DNA of 62,602 bases from contig JAFWYJ010000037.1 in the NCBI GenBank assembly GCA_017517745.1, positions 1-62,602 of the forward strand. The letters are read 5' to 3'. The notes under the pieces were generated by a model. It searched no databases. It was not told the DNA's origin and was given only the letters and a program-made list of their open reading frames with translations. The position numbers were made by a program, and so were the translations under genes. Shown in pieces: positions 54,361-62,602 of the stretch (positions within the stretch are counted from its first letter, which is position 1; each line of letters begins with the position of its first letter). Source of the DNA: Clostridia bacterium (GTDB taxonomy: Bacteria; Bacillota; Clostridia; Oscillospirales; CAG-272).

Positions 54361-55127
54361 ACTTCGCTTCCTTTCATATCATCACGTATCCGCTTCATAT
54401 CCTTCAAGAGCGGCTGAACCTTCGTCGCGACCGCGTCGTATTCATGCACGCAGAGCGACATGCAGTTCCCGAGCGTACCGCCCACACGGCGCAAAAGGTG
54501 ACACTCCCCTCCGCAAAGGAACAAAAACGGGATCTTCAATTCTCTTTTGAGCAGGTCGATGATGCGCAGATTTTCGATCTGCTCCGCCATACTCGACGCT
54601 CCCGTCACGATCTTGCAAATGTCCGCACCACGCCGCTGATGCTCAAAAGCGATCTCCAGCACCCGCTCGGCGGGAAGGAACTTCAGGACGTGCGAGGACA
54701 TCAAAACCTCCGCACCGCGCGCGTGAATCGCGTCGATCAGCCTCCTTTGCTTTTCCACGGCGGCTTCGTTCAGTGTCAATTCGCCCTCGCAAGGATCAAA
54801 GCAATCGCCCATCACGTCGCAAAGCGTCGCGCCGCACTCGGCAAGCTCCAAAAGCTCCTCGGCAAGCACGTCATCACTTTTGACACCCGCGTTTTCGCAG
54901 GCGCGATAATTGGTGACGTAGGTCGGAAGCGGTGAAACGAACTCAAAAAGCTCGCGATAGACCTCCCGCCGCCGATATTGCGGCTTCATGCGGCAAAACT
55001 GCATGCCAAACGCCTCCGCCCCCTCCGGCAAAGAGTGCTCGACCAGCTCCTTGATCCTGTCGGGATTGTCCGCCTGCACCATGCAGGTCAGCAGCGGCTT
55101 TTCACGGTTCAAAAATGTTTTCTTCAT
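54357..55127 (-). CDS. Class I 3-dehydroquinate dehydratase-like (AroD-type) protein
   Basis: 256-residue TIM barrel. The class I DHQase pair appears conserved: His146 in MSSHVLKFLP and Schiff-base Lys172 in GADICKIVTG, 26 apart (27 in E. coli AroD). The C-terminal lid is unlike biosynthetic AroD, and the operon context (SDR, MBL, reductase) points to a catabolic role on a quinate- or shikimate-like acid. The ATG at 55127 follows GGAGG; first gene of the operon. Confidence 0.72.
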   Translation of the reverse strand: MKKTFLNREKPLLTCMVQADNPDRIKELVEHSLPEGAEAFGMQFCRMKPQYRRREVYRELFEFVSPLPTYVTNYRACENAGVKSDDVLAEELLELAECGATLCDVMGDCFDPCEGELTLNEAAVEKQRRLIDAIHARGAEVLMSSHVLKFLPAERVLEIAFEHQRRGADICKIVTGASSMAEQIENLRIIDLLKRELKIPFLFLCGGECHLLRRVGGTLGNCMSLCVHEYDAVATKVQPLLKDMKRIRDDMKGSEV

Positions 55128-55158
55128 GTTTCGCCTCCTTCTTCCGTTTTCCGATATC

Positions 55159-55198
55159 ATTATACCATCTTGACAATTCGGATTCAATATGATATACT
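55159..55198. promoter_or_regulatory. Overlapping divergent promoters
   Basis: Plus strand: TTGACA (55170-55175), 17 bases, TATACT (55193-55198) for araC. Minus strand: TTGAAT (55187-55182), 17 bases, TATAAT (55164-55159) for the AroD-like operon. Each -35 box lies in the spacer of the other, so polymerase cannot use both at once. Confidence 0.75.
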
Positions 55199-55237
55199 GT
55201 AAAAAAAGTAATTATTCTGCAAATCGAGGTAAAAAAT

Positions 55238-55996
55238 ATGCAAAACAGCGGCATTTTCGTGTCCGAGCTCTCCACGGCAAAGCACGCTTTTCAAAGCTAT
55301 CATTTTTGTCGCGGCAACAGCAACAAGCGCAAAACACGGATCGGCATCATCCAAAAAGGACGCGGCACTTATATCTATCTCAACAAAAAGCTCAACGTCG
55401 CCGAGGGGGACGTCGTTGTCATTCCCGAAAATATCTATTGCTACTCCGAATGGCACGGAGATCCCTCCATCGAGGTGCTGTATCTGAGTTGTTTTCTGCA
55501 TTACGAGGGCTTTCGCTACGAGCCGCAGATCCTCGATGTCGGCAAGGAAGAGCGGGAAGGCATCGAACGGATCGCCCGCCTGCTGTCCGGCGGACAAAGC
55601 GAGATGCTTGAGGCGTATGCCCTGTTTTACCGCCTTTTGCAGACCGTTTTGCCGCAAATGAAACCGAGCAACGTCGCCTTTGACAAAACGCTGCAAGCCG
55701 CCGTGGAATACGTCACCACCAATTGGGATCGCCCCTTTTCGGTCGCCGCGCTTGCAAAGGCGTGCTGTGTCAGCGAGTCCACGGTCTATCATCTCTTTCG
55801 CCGCGAGCTGGGGCAAACGCCGATCAACTTTCTCAACTCGATCCGCATCAACGTTGCCATCGACTATCTCGAAAACACCAATTACGCGATCTCCACCGTC
55901 AGCAATCTCGTCGGCTTTCCTTCCGAGAATCACTTTCGACGGATCTTCGCAAACCTGACCGGAACAACGCCGCTGAAATACCGAAAAAATCGCTGA
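55238..55996 (+). CDS. AraC-family regulator (AroD-like locus)
   Basis: 252 residues. Short cupin half (RIGIIQKGRGTYIYLNKKLNVAEGDVVVIP) and AraC double HTH (about 150-252; PFSVAALAKACCVSESTVYHLF, VGFPSENHFRRIFANLTGTTPLKYRK). Divergent from the AroD-like operon through overlapping promoters and most likely the switch for it. Confidence 0.9.
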   Translation: MQNSGIFVSELSTAKHAFQSYHFCRGNSNKRKTRIGIIQKGRGTYIYLNKKLNVAEGDVVVIPENIYCYSEWHGDPSIEVLYLSCFLHYEGFRYEPQILDVGKEEREGIERIARLLSGGQSEMLEAYALFYRLLQTVLPQMKPSNVAFDKTLQAAVEYVTTNWDRPFSVAALAKACCVSESTVYHLFRRELGQTPINFLNSIRINVAIDYLENTNYAISTVSNLVGFPSENHFRRIFANLTGTTPLKYRKNR

Positions 55997-56026
55997 CCGA
56001 TTTTCCCCACCAATTCTATTTATTGC

Positions 56027-56055
56027 TTGACAATCGGTTTGATTTGTGTTATACT
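56027..56055 (+). promoter_or_regulatory. Promoter of the NSS symporter gene
   Basis: TTGACA (56027-56032), 17 bases, TATACT (56050-56055). Confidence 0.8.
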
Positions 56056-56109
56056 AATAGCGTTGTTTTGCAAAAAGCAATCGAAAAGTATCGAAAAGCG
56101 GAGAAACTC

Positions 56110-57468
56110 ATGAACGAAAAAAGAAGCTCCTTCACGGGAAAAATCGGATTTGTACTTGCCGCGGCAGGCTCTGCCGTCGGTCTTGGAAATATTTGGCGAT
56201 TCCCCTATCTTGCGGCGAAATACGGCGGCGGAATCTTTCTGTTGGTCTATCTCGCCCTGGCGGTCACCTTCGGCTTTACGCTGATGGTTGCCGAGATCAC
56301 CATCGGCAGAAAGACCGGATTGAGCGCCATCGGTGCATTCAAAAAGCTTGACCGTCGCTTTGGATTTGTCGGCGTCCTTGCCGCAATCGTTCCCGCCATC
56401 ATTCTGCCCTACTATTCGGTCATCGGCGGCTGGGTGACGAAATATATTTTCGGCTTTGTGTCGGGAAGTGGCTCTGCGATGGCGCAGGACACCTATTTTT
56501 CAAATTATATCGGCACGACGGGAGAACCGCTGCTTTGGTTTGCGCTCTTTGTCGGCATCACCGCGATCATCGTGTTTTGCGGTGTCGAAAAGGGTGTGGA
56601 AAAGGTCAGCAAGTGGATGATGCCGCTGCTGGTGGTGCTGATCATTTTCGTCATCGTTTACACCCTGGTCACCCTGGACGGTGCATGGGAGGGTGTGCTT
56701 TACTATATCAAGCCCGATTTCTCCAAGCTGACCGGCATGACCTTCGTTGCCGCCATGGGACAGCTCTTCTATTCCATGTCGCTCGCAATGGGCATCATGA
56801 TCACCTTCGGCTCTTACACCAAGAAGGACATCAGCATCGAAAAATCGACGCATCAGATCGAGATTTTTGACACGGGAATCGCCTTTTTGTCGGGACTTTT
56901 GATCGTTCCCGCGGTCTTCGCCTTCTCGGGCGGCGACGAATCGGCGCTCGGTCAAGGCCCCGGTTTGATGTTCGTCACGCTTCCCAAAATCTTCGAGTCG
57001 ATGCCGGGAGGTTCTTTCATCGGCGCGGCATTCTTCATCATGGTCTTCTTCGCGGCACTGACGTCAGCCATCTCGCTGATGGAGACTGTGGTATCCATTC
57101 TCTGCGACAAGCTCCACATCGGCAGAAAGCCCTGCTGTCTGATCATTCTGTGCGGTGTTCTTCTGCTCGGCATTCCCTCCTCGCTCGGATACAGCGCATG
57201 GAGCGGTGTCACGATCATCGGCATGCAGATCCTCGACTTCTTCGACTTCATCAGCAACAGCGTCCTGATGCCCATGGTGGCACTCCTGACCTGCATCTTC
57301 ATCGGTTATTTTCTCAAGCCGCAATCCTTGATCGACGAGATCGAAGAGACCGCCCCCTTCAAGCAGAAAAAATTCTTCTCGCTGGCGATCCGTTATATCG
57401 CCCCCGTCTGCATCCTGCTCATCCTGATCTCCTCCGTGCTGAGCGCATTCGGTGTGATCAAAATTTAA
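56110..57468 (+). CDS. Sodium:neurotransmitter symporter (NSS/SNF) family transporter
   Basis: 452-residue LeuT-fold carrier with 11-12 hydrophobic segments. The TM1 sodium/substrate motif AAAGSAVGLGNIWRFPYL lies at about 17-34. Bacterial members import amino acids such as leucine, tryptophan or tyrosine with Na+. The ATG at 56110 follows a GGAG site; the longer frame reads through the upstream araC gene. Confidence 0.93.
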   Translation: MNEKRSSFTGKIGFVLAAAGSAVGLGNIWRFPYLAAKYGGGIFLLVYLALAVTFGFTLMVAEITIGRKTGLSAIGAFKKLDRRFGFVGVLAAIVPAIILPYYSVIGGWVTKYIFGFVSGSGSAMAQDTYFSNYIGTTGEPLLWFALFVGITAIIVFCGVEKGVEKVSKWMMPLLVVLIIFVIVYTLVTLDGAWEGVLYYIKPDFSKLTGMTFVAAMGQLFYSMSLAMGIMITFGSYTKKDISIEKSTHQIEIFDTGIAFLSGLLIVPAVFAFSGGDESALGQGPGLMFVTLPKIFESMPGGSFIGAAFFIMVFFAALTSAISLMETVVSILCDKLHIGRKPCCLIILCGVLLLGIPSSLGYSAWSGVTIIGMQILDFFDFISNSVLMPMVALLTCIFIGYFLKPQSLIDEIEETAPFKQKKFFSLAIRYIAPVCILLILISSVLSAFGVIKI

Positions 57469-57520
57469 GACCGTCATATCTCCCCTCCTCTTTGAAACCT
57501 TCCCTAAAGGCGGGGGAATG

Positions 57521-57560
57521 AAAAAGCATTGCCTGTTCGCTTGAGCAATGCTTTTTCTCT
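57521..57560 (+). terminator. Terminator of the NSS gene
   Basis: AAAAAGCATTGC / GCAATGCTTTTT stem (57521-57532/57545-57556) with a 12-base loop, then CTCTTTT. Confidence 0.85.
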
Positions 57561-57628
57561 TTTAGCAAGGAGGCGGAAAGGCGTAATTTCTGATCAATCA
57601 AATCGCTTTTCGAAAAAAAGCAAAAGCC

Positions 57629-57657
57629 TTGACATTCCATCTTTCGCATGGTATAAT
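57629..57657 (+). promoter_or_regulatory. Promoter of the rhamnosidase gene
   Basis: TTGACA (57629-57634), 17 bases, TATAAT (57652-57657). Confidence 0.85.
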
Positions 57658-57693
57658 TGAGGACAACAAAAACGAGTGCTTTGGAGGTACAAC

Positions 57694-60258
57694 ATGGTCG
57701 CTTCGAAATTAAAAACCAACCGTCTGTCCCATCCGATGGGAATTGATCCCGGGCAGGTGGTTCTGTCTTGGGTTCCCGTCAAGGGCAGCTATCAAACCGC
57801 ATTTCGCGTCACGCTTGCGTATGACGGAGCGGTCGTGTTTGACAGCGGCAAGTGCGTGTCTTCCAAAACAGAATATCAACCCGAGATGCAAATCCCCTCG
57901 AAAACGCGAGTGACTTGGACGGTCACGCTTTGGGATGAGGCGGATCTTCCGGGAGACGCCGTCAGCGCGGAATTTGAAACCGGCTTGCTTGAGAGAGACT
58001 GGACGGCGCAGTGGATCGATCCCGAGCCGATTCGTCCCGAATTCAGCGAGCGCGCCAGACTCGGCGCCCCCCTCAACCCCGCGAGCTATCTGAGAAAAGA
58101 ATTTGAGCTTGCGGATTTTGAAAAAGCAAGACTGTATATCTCCGCCCACGGCGTATATGACGCGTGGATCAACGGTCAGCACGTGGACGGTTATTATATG
58201 GCACCGGGAACCTCGCACTACGACAAACGCCTGCAGGTGCAGACCTATGACGTCGGTTGCTATCTGCGCCCGGGTCACAACGAGATCCTGGTCACCATCG
58301 GAGAAGGATGGCGGCGCGGAAGCCACGGCTGGAGCATGTACCGTTATTGCTACGGCACCGATCTGGCTCTGTTGTGTCAACTGGAAATCGACGGAAAGGC
58401 CGCAGTTGTCTCCGACACCACGTGGCAAGCCAGCCAGAACGGCCCGTTGCAGGAAAATGATACGATGCGGCTTGAGCGTTATGACGCGCGTCGGGAGATC
58501 ACCGATTGGCACGGCGTCAAGCAGGAGGATTTCGGCTATGAAACCTTGATCGGCACCTGCCTCCCCATCACCCCTCACGAGCAGTTCCGCGCGCGGCTGT
58601 TTACCACACCCGCCGGTCAAAAGGTGCTTGATTTCGGACAGAATTTCGCGGGCTACGTACAATTGGATCTCGTGGCAAAGGGCGGCGAAAAGATCGTAAT
58701 GACTCACGGCGAGGTCCTGGACATGGATGGGAATTTCCAAAACGACAATTTCCAAAATCCGGATTCGCCGCTTTGCAGACAGGTGATCGAATACACCTGC
58801 CGCCCCGGCAGAAACGTATATCATCAGACCAAGTGCTATTACGGCTTCCGTTACGTATTGTTGGAAACCGAAATGGAACTGACGGGCGAGGAATTCGTGG
58901 GTGTCGCGCTCTATTCCGACATGGAACAGACCGCCTTCTTTACATGCGGCAATCACGAGATCAACCGATTGTTCCAAAATATCCTTTGGAGCATGAAAAG
59001 TAATTTTGTGGACGTTCCCACCGACTGTCCCCACCGTGAAAAGTTGGCGTTCACCGGAGACAACCAGGTCTTTTCGGAGGCGGCGATGTATCTGATGGAT
59101 TCCTATCCCGTGCTGGAGCGTTGGCTTCGCGAGGTGGCGTCGGCGCAATATCACAACGGATGTATTCCTTACGTCGTTCCCAAGAAAGACTCCAGAAAAA
59201 CCGACGAGCCGATCGGCTTTGACGGCTCGGCAGGATTTTGTGACGGATTCCAGATCGTTCCTTACCGCATGATGAAGCGCCTCAACTCCACCCGCTTGGT
59301 AGAGGAGCTGTATCCCGCGATCAAGCGTTGGATGCTGTTTAACGTGGAGCGCGCAAAGCAAAAGCGCCCCGAAAACGAAAATCTTCCGGCGGAATATCGG
59401 GATTACGTTCTGGATTGTGCCACCAACTGGGGCGAGTGGAACGAGCCGGGCAGAACCTCGGCGGATTATGCCAAAGAAAGTGACGAGACGGGACACGCGG
59501 AGATCGCGACCGCGTTCTTGGCGCAGGGATGCCTGTTGATGCAAGAAATGGCAGAGCGCCTGGGCAAGCGTGAGGATGCGGAATTTTTCCGTGATGCTTA
59601 CGAAAAAGCACGGGCGGCATACCGCTATCTCTACGTAAAAGACGGCAGAATCGACTCCGACCGTCAATGCCTCTACGTGCGTCCGATCGCCCACGAGCTG
59701 CTTTCCGAGGAGGAAAAGAAGCTTGCCGTCGGGGATCTGGTGAAGCTGATCCGCAAAAACCGAAATCAGATCGGCACCGGCTTTATGACCACCGGCTATT
59801 TGTGCAACGTTCTGACCGATTTCGGTTATGCGTCGGTTGCCTACGATCTGTTCCTGCAAACCGAGCAGCCTTCCTGGCTGTACGAGGTCCGTCAGGGCGC
59901 GACCACCATTTGGGAAGGCTGGTACGGCATCCAAAAAGACGGATCTCGCAGCGGTTCGCACAATCACTATTCACTGGGCGTGATCAGCGAGTGGATGATG
60001 AGCCGCGTTTTGGGCATCGTCGTATCGGACGGAAGCCTGACCGTGCGTCCCTATCCCGACCGTCGCTTGGGCTTTGCGGAAGGCTCTTACGATTCTCCCT
60101 TGGGCAAGATCAAATCTGCTTGGCGATATGAGGGAGAAGAGATTCTTTATACCGTTGAGATTCCTTGCAACAGCGATGCAACCGTCATTCTTCCCGACGG
60201 ACAGACTTGCAAAGCGGCTCCCGGCATTCATCATTTCCGCACCAAGGCAGTCGACTGA
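57694..60258 (+). CDS. GH78 alpha-L-rhamnosidase
   Basis: 854-residue inverting glycosidase. N-terminal beta domains (about 1-320), then the (alpha/alpha)6 barrel with PTDCPHREKLAFTGDNQ (about 441-458), WGEWNEPG, WEGWYG (about 739) and SGSHNHYSLG, and a C-terminal beta sandwich. It removes terminal rhamnose from plant or bacterial glycosides. No signal peptide, so cytoplasmic. The ATG at 57694 follows GGAGG. No transporter or regulator adjoins it. Confidence 0.94.
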   Translation: MVASKLKTNRLSHPMGIDPGQVVLSWVPVKGSYQTAFRVTLAYDGAVVFDSGKCVSSKTEYQPEMQIPSKTRVTWTVTLWDEADLPGDAVSAEFETGLLERDWTAQWIDPEPIRPEFSERARLGAPLNPASYLRKEFELADFEKARLYISAHGVYDAWINGQHVDGYYMAPGTSHYDKRLQVQTYDVGCYLRPGHNEILVTIGEGWRRGSHGWSMYRYCYGTDLALLCQLEIDGKAAVVSDTTWQASQNGPLQENDTMRLERYDARREITDWHGVKQEDFGYETLIGTCLPITPHEQFRARLFTTPAGQKVLDFGQNFAGYVQLDLVAKGGEKIVMTHGEVLDMDGNFQNDNFQNPDSPLCRQVIEYTCRPGRNVYHQTKCYYGFRYVLLETEMELTGEEFVGVALYSDMEQTAFFTCGNHEINRLFQNILWSMKSNFVDVPTDCPHREKLAFTGDNQVFSEAAMYLMDSYPVLERWLREVASAQYHNGCIPYVVPKKDSRKTDEPIGFDGSAGFCDGFQIVPYRMMKRLNSTRLVEELYPAIKRWMLFNVERAKQKRPENENLPAEYRDYVLDCATNWGEWNEPGRTSADYAKESDETGHAEIATAFLAQGCLLMQEMAERLGKREDAEFFRDAYEKARAAYRYLYVKDGRIDSDRQCLYVRPIAHELLSEEEKKLAVGDLVKLIRKNRNQIGTGFMTTGYLCNVLTDFGYASVAYDLFLQTEQPSWLYEVRQGATTIWEGWYGIQKDGSRSGSHNHYSLGVISEWMMSRVLGIVVSDGSLTVRPYPDRRLGFAEGSYDSPLGKIKSAWRYEGEEILYTVEIPCNSDATVILPDGQTCKAAPGIHHFRTKAVD

Positions 60259-60290
60259 GATCCCGATCTCAAAATTTTCCCGTTTTTCTC

Positions 60291-60319
60291 TTGCAAAAAA
60301 GTCGAAAATATGCTATAAT
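60291..60319 (+). promoter_or_regulatory. Promoter of the structured RNA unit
   Basis: TTGCAA (60291-60296), 17 bases, TATAAT (60314-60319), extended by TGC before the -10. Confidence 0.75.
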
Positions 60320-60325
60320 ATAGGT

Positions 60326-60492
60326 AATGAAAGTCCTATCAAGAGAGCGACGTAGCCTATTCGCCCATCGGCGTTTGAACTCTATGTTTCGCTCGATCCT
60401 CTCTGTGTGACGGTTCTCGGATCATGCACCGTGAGGAGATGCAAGGACAAAAGCAGAGCCGTCCGAAGTCTCGGACGGCTCTGTTATTTTTT
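60326..60492 (+). ncRNA. Independent structured RNA, 6S-like or regulatory leader
   Basis: A transcript of about 167 bases with its own promoter and a 13-bp terminator (CAGAGCCGTCCGA, 60454-60466/60471-60483, then TTATTTTTT). Inside, GTCCT/AGGAC closes the ends; one hairpin uses GAGCGA/TCGCTC, a second TCCTC/GAGGA with ACGGT/ACCGT. No reading frame fits. Size and closed ends recall 6S RNA, but I cannot identify the family; since a small gene follows 19 bases after the T-run, a terminator-type leader is equally possible. Confidence 0.55.
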
Positions 60493-60510
60493 GGAAGGCA
60501 GGAACAGCAA

Positions 60511-60783
60511 ATGAAAACCATCGAATCGATCAAGAGCCAAATACAAAGGCTCTATGAAACCAATCCCAACGTCCACGTCAATATCAAAATGACACACCCG
60601 CGGATCAGCGTAAAGGATACCGCCGCCGTGATCACAGGCGTTTACCGCAACCTGTTCCGCATCGTGGAGCACGACTGCGGATACGCGCGGACTCATTCGA
60701 TCCAATATGCCGAGGTTTTGATCGGTCAGGTCGTGATCGCGGAATTGGAGCTCGATGCTCCCGAAAATCCGCCGACGCTCTAA
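60511..60783 (+). CDS. Small conserved-looking protein of unknown function
   Basis: 90 residues, unrecognised: MKTIESIKSQIQRLYETNPN start, HVNIKMTHPRIS, then a predicted helical/strand mix, no cysteine cluster or membrane segment. The ATG follows AGGA by 8 bases. It starts right after the terminator of the structured RNA, so it may be expressed by readthrough. It converges on manA with a 15-base gap. Confidence 0.6.
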   Translation: MKTIESIKSQIQRLYETNPNVHVNIKMTHPRISVKDTAAVITGVYRNLFRIVEHDCGYARTHSIQYAEVLIGQVVIAELELDAPENPPTL

Positions 60784-60798
60784 AGCGTCAAAGCCGAT

Positions 60799-61767
60799 TC
60801 ATCCCACCGAAGAGATCAGCAACGTCGCGTCACCCTCAACCGTCACACCGCTGAGCGTGGCGGGCAGAAGCCAACTCTCGCCCTTGGCGATGACGTAGGC
60901 TGCCCCGTCGCAGCAAAGCCGCAGTTCCCCCGAAAGGCAGAGCAGATGCCGCATACCGCCGTCGGGAATCGACACGGCGTCATTTTCGACCGTCAGCTTT
61001 TCGACGCGGAAGAACTCACAGTGCGCCAAAAGACGCGCGCGCTCAAAGTCGGAGCTTGCTTTTGCATAGCGGATCGCTTCGATCTCGGCATCGGTGAACG
61101 GACGGATGACGTCGAGTGCCTTCTCAACGTGCAACTCGCGCAGACTTCCGTCGGGCTGACGGCGGTCGTAATCGTAAACGCGATAGGTACGGTCGCAGTT
61201 CTGCTGGATCTCGGCGATCAAAATGCCCTTTCCGATGGCGTGCGGAAGCCCTGCAGGAATGAAATAGGTCTCTCCCACCGCGACCTTCTGCCGCTTGAGC
61301 GCCGACATCACGTCCCCCGCCTTGACAGCCTTGGCATAGTCCTCGCGCGTCACGCCGTCGGCAAGTCCGCAGATCAGCTCTGCGCCCTCGGCGGCGTCCA
61401 CGACGTACCACATCTCGGTCTTTCCGCGATCGTTCTCCACGCGCGCGGCATAGGCATCGTCGGGATGTACCTGCACAGACAGATCGTCCTCGGCGTCGAT
61501 CAGCTTGATCAGAAGCGGAAAATCGTCCGCGCCGAAGCCGCCGCCCGTGATGGCGTCGCCAAAGAGCGCGATCGCCTCGTCGAGCGTCTTGCCGCACAGG
61601 TCTCCATTTTCGATCACACATTTTTCCTTCTCGCGCACGGTCAATTCCCAGCTCTCGCCCACCGTTTCGGCGTCTGACGACTTGTTCCAATCGCGAATGA
61701 GGCGCGTTCCGCCCCAGATCGGGGATTTGGTCACGCCGCACAGATGAAGAGGATATAACTTGCTCAT
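60799..61767 (-). CDS. manA: Mannose-6-phosphate isomerase, class I
   Basis: 322-residue zinc cupin converting mannose 6-phosphate and fructose 6-phosphate. Zinc ligands in QVHPDD (about 98-103) and KTEMWYV, IPAGLPHAIG, and EIQQNCDRTYRVYDYDR near residue 190. With the GH38 mannosidase it would feed mannose into glycolysis. Promoter TTGACA-17-TAAAAT at 61829-61801. Confidence 0.94.
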   Translation of the reverse strand: MSKLYPLHLCGVTKSPIWGGTRLIRDWNKSSDAETVGESWELTVREKEKCVIENGDLCGKTLDEAIALFGDAITGGGFGADDFPLLIKLIDAEDDLSVQVHPDDAYAARVENDRGKTEMWYVVDAAEGAELICGLADGVTREDYAKAVKAGDVMSALKRQKVAVGETYFIPAGLPHAIGKGILIAEIQQNCDRTYRVYDYDRRQPDGSLRELHVEKALDVIRPFTDAEIEAIRYAKASSDFERARLLAHCEFFRVEKLTVENDAVSIPDGGMRHLLCLSGELRLCCDGAAYVIAKGESWLLPATLSGVTVEGDATLLISSVG

Positions 61768-61800
61768 AAAAGCTCCTTCGTTTTGGTTTTCTTTCCTCTT

Positions 61801-61829
61801 ATTTTACATCCAAACACCCGTTTTGTCAA
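61801..61829 (-). promoter_or_regulatory. Promoter of manA
   Basis: The minus strand reads TTGACA (61829-61824), 17 bases, TAAAAT (61806-61801). Confidence 0.7.
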
Positions 61830-61962
61830 GGACTTCTCCTGTTTCCGTGTGTTTTTTCCTTCAAAAGCCCCTTTTTCATTCGCAAAATGCACACAGACGA
61901 GCGGTTATTTTTGTATAATTTGAAATGTTTTTTACAAAATTGATAAATTTTCGTCAAAGGTC

Positions 61963-62020
61963 TTGTATATTTGCGGAAAATGAGTTAAAATATTAGAGTA
62001 TGGAAAGATTTTCTTTCCAT
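61963..62020 (+). promoter_or_regulatory. Promoter and 5' hairpin of gapA
   Basis: TTGTAT (61963-61968), 17 bases, TAAAAT (61986-61991). A 9-bp hairpin ATGGAAAGA/TCTTTCCAT (62000-62020) sits right at the predicted transcript start, a position that often protects mRNA. Confidence 0.65.
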
Positions 62021-62064
62021 GATCCCGTAAAAAAATTTATTATATAAAACGGAGGATTATTCCA

Positions 62065-62602
62065 ATGGCAAACGTAAAAGTTGCGATCAACGGTTTCGGT
62101 CGTATCGGCCGTCTGGCTTTCCGTCAGATGTTCGGTGCAGAGGGTTATGAGGTAGTTGCAATCAACGACCTGACCAGCCCCAAGATGCTCGCTCATCTTC
62201 TCAAGTATGACTCTGCACAGGGCAGATACGCTCTGGCTGACACCGTCTCCGCAGATGACGACAGCATCACCGTAAACGGCAAGAACATCAAGATCTACGC
62301 AGAGAAGGACGCTGCAAACTGCCCTTGGGGCGCTCTGGGTGTTGACGTTGTTCTCGAGTGCACCGGTTTCTACTGCTCCACCGAGAAGTCCATGGCTCAC
62401 ATCAACGCAGGCGCTAAGAAGGTTGTTATCTCTGCTCCCGCAGGCAACGATCTGCCCACCATCGTTTACTCCGTAAACGAAAACACCCTTACTCCCGATG
62501 ACAAGATCATCTCCGCAGCTTCCTGCACCACCAACTGCCTGGCTCCCATGGCAAAGGCTCTGAACGACCTGGCTACCATCGAGTCCGGCATTATGTGCAC
62601 CA
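62065..62602 (+). CDS. gapA: Glyceraldehyde-3-phosphate dehydrogenase, type I (partial, cut by window edge)
   Basis: N-terminal 179 residues of NAD-dependent [19 protein letters not shown] and the catalytic cysteine in [15 protein letters not shown] (Cys about 152). GGAGG precedes the ATG. Codons are visibly biased toward GCT, GCA and GTT compared with the surrounding genes, as expected for very high expression. Confidence 0.97.
   Translation, partial: MANVKVAINGFGRIGRLAFRQMFGAEGYEVVAINDLTSPKMLAHLLKYDSAQGRYALADTVSADDDSITVNGKNIKIYAEKDAANCPWGALGVDVVLECTGFYCSTEKSMAHINAGAKKVVISAPAGNDLPTIVYSVNENTLTPDDKIISAASCTTNCLAPMAKALNDLATIESGIMCT

Noticed and set aside
61993-62400. 135-codon minus-strand frame opposite gapA
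   Set aside because: Antisense shadow of a highly expressed gene with biased codons.

Overview
The window looks like chromosome from an anaerobic, low-to-mid G+C Bacillota, most likely an uncultured gut-type clostridium. The evidence is a leucine T-box in front of an ilv-leu operon, a HrcA-type CIRCE operator before groES-groEL, a PadR/DUF1700/DUF4097 cassette, and promoters that are almost uniformly TTGACA-17-TATAAT. No rRNA, tRNA or CRISPR array was found.

Layout. 1-8.65 kb: branched-chain amino acid operon read leftwards (leuA-ilvB-ilvN-ilvC-ilvD-leuC-leuD, cut by the window edge) behind a T-box leader. 8.9-18.7 kb: two calcium-type P-type ATPases on either side of a GH38 alpha-mannosidase that is divergent from an AraC regulator. 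19-25 kb: an RlmL-like rRNA methyltransferase, asd, groES-groEL and an alanine/glycine symporter. 25.2-26.3 kb: an AT-rich divergent pair (SHOCT membrane protein and HTH regulator). 26.7-37.1 kb: a CofE-like ligase, a CBM9-like protein, a complete liv ABC importer and a TRAP-TAXI transporter. 37.2-39.1 kb: padR-DUF1700-DUF4097.

39.5-41.9 kb: an AT-rich insert of about 2.4 kb at the 3' end of guaA, bounded by direct repeats and carrying paired 11-bp-spaced repeats near each end. It carries a type III toxin-antitoxin module (promoter, 36-nt antitoxin repeats, terminator, ToxN/AbiQ-like toxin) followed in the same operon by an unknown three-segment membrane protein. This is the most novel system in the window.

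42-62.6 kb: guaA (synthetase domain only) and then a series of small sugar or acid catabolic units, several paired with a divergent AraC regulator. These are two Gfo/Idh/MocA oxidoreductases; an aldolase-family protein with a sialidase-fold protein; an AroD-like/SDR/MBL/quinone-reductase operon; an NSS symporter; a GH78 rhamnosidase; manA; and the start of gapA. Housekeeping genes (rpsU, dusB) lie between them, and an independent structured RNA unit lies at 60.3-60.5 kb.

Non-coding structure is rich. A roughly 95-nt hairpin element recurs downstream of four genes in the same orientation. A 138-bp element with 14-bp inverted ends follows one araC gene, and two identical 35-nt terminators bracket another araC locus.
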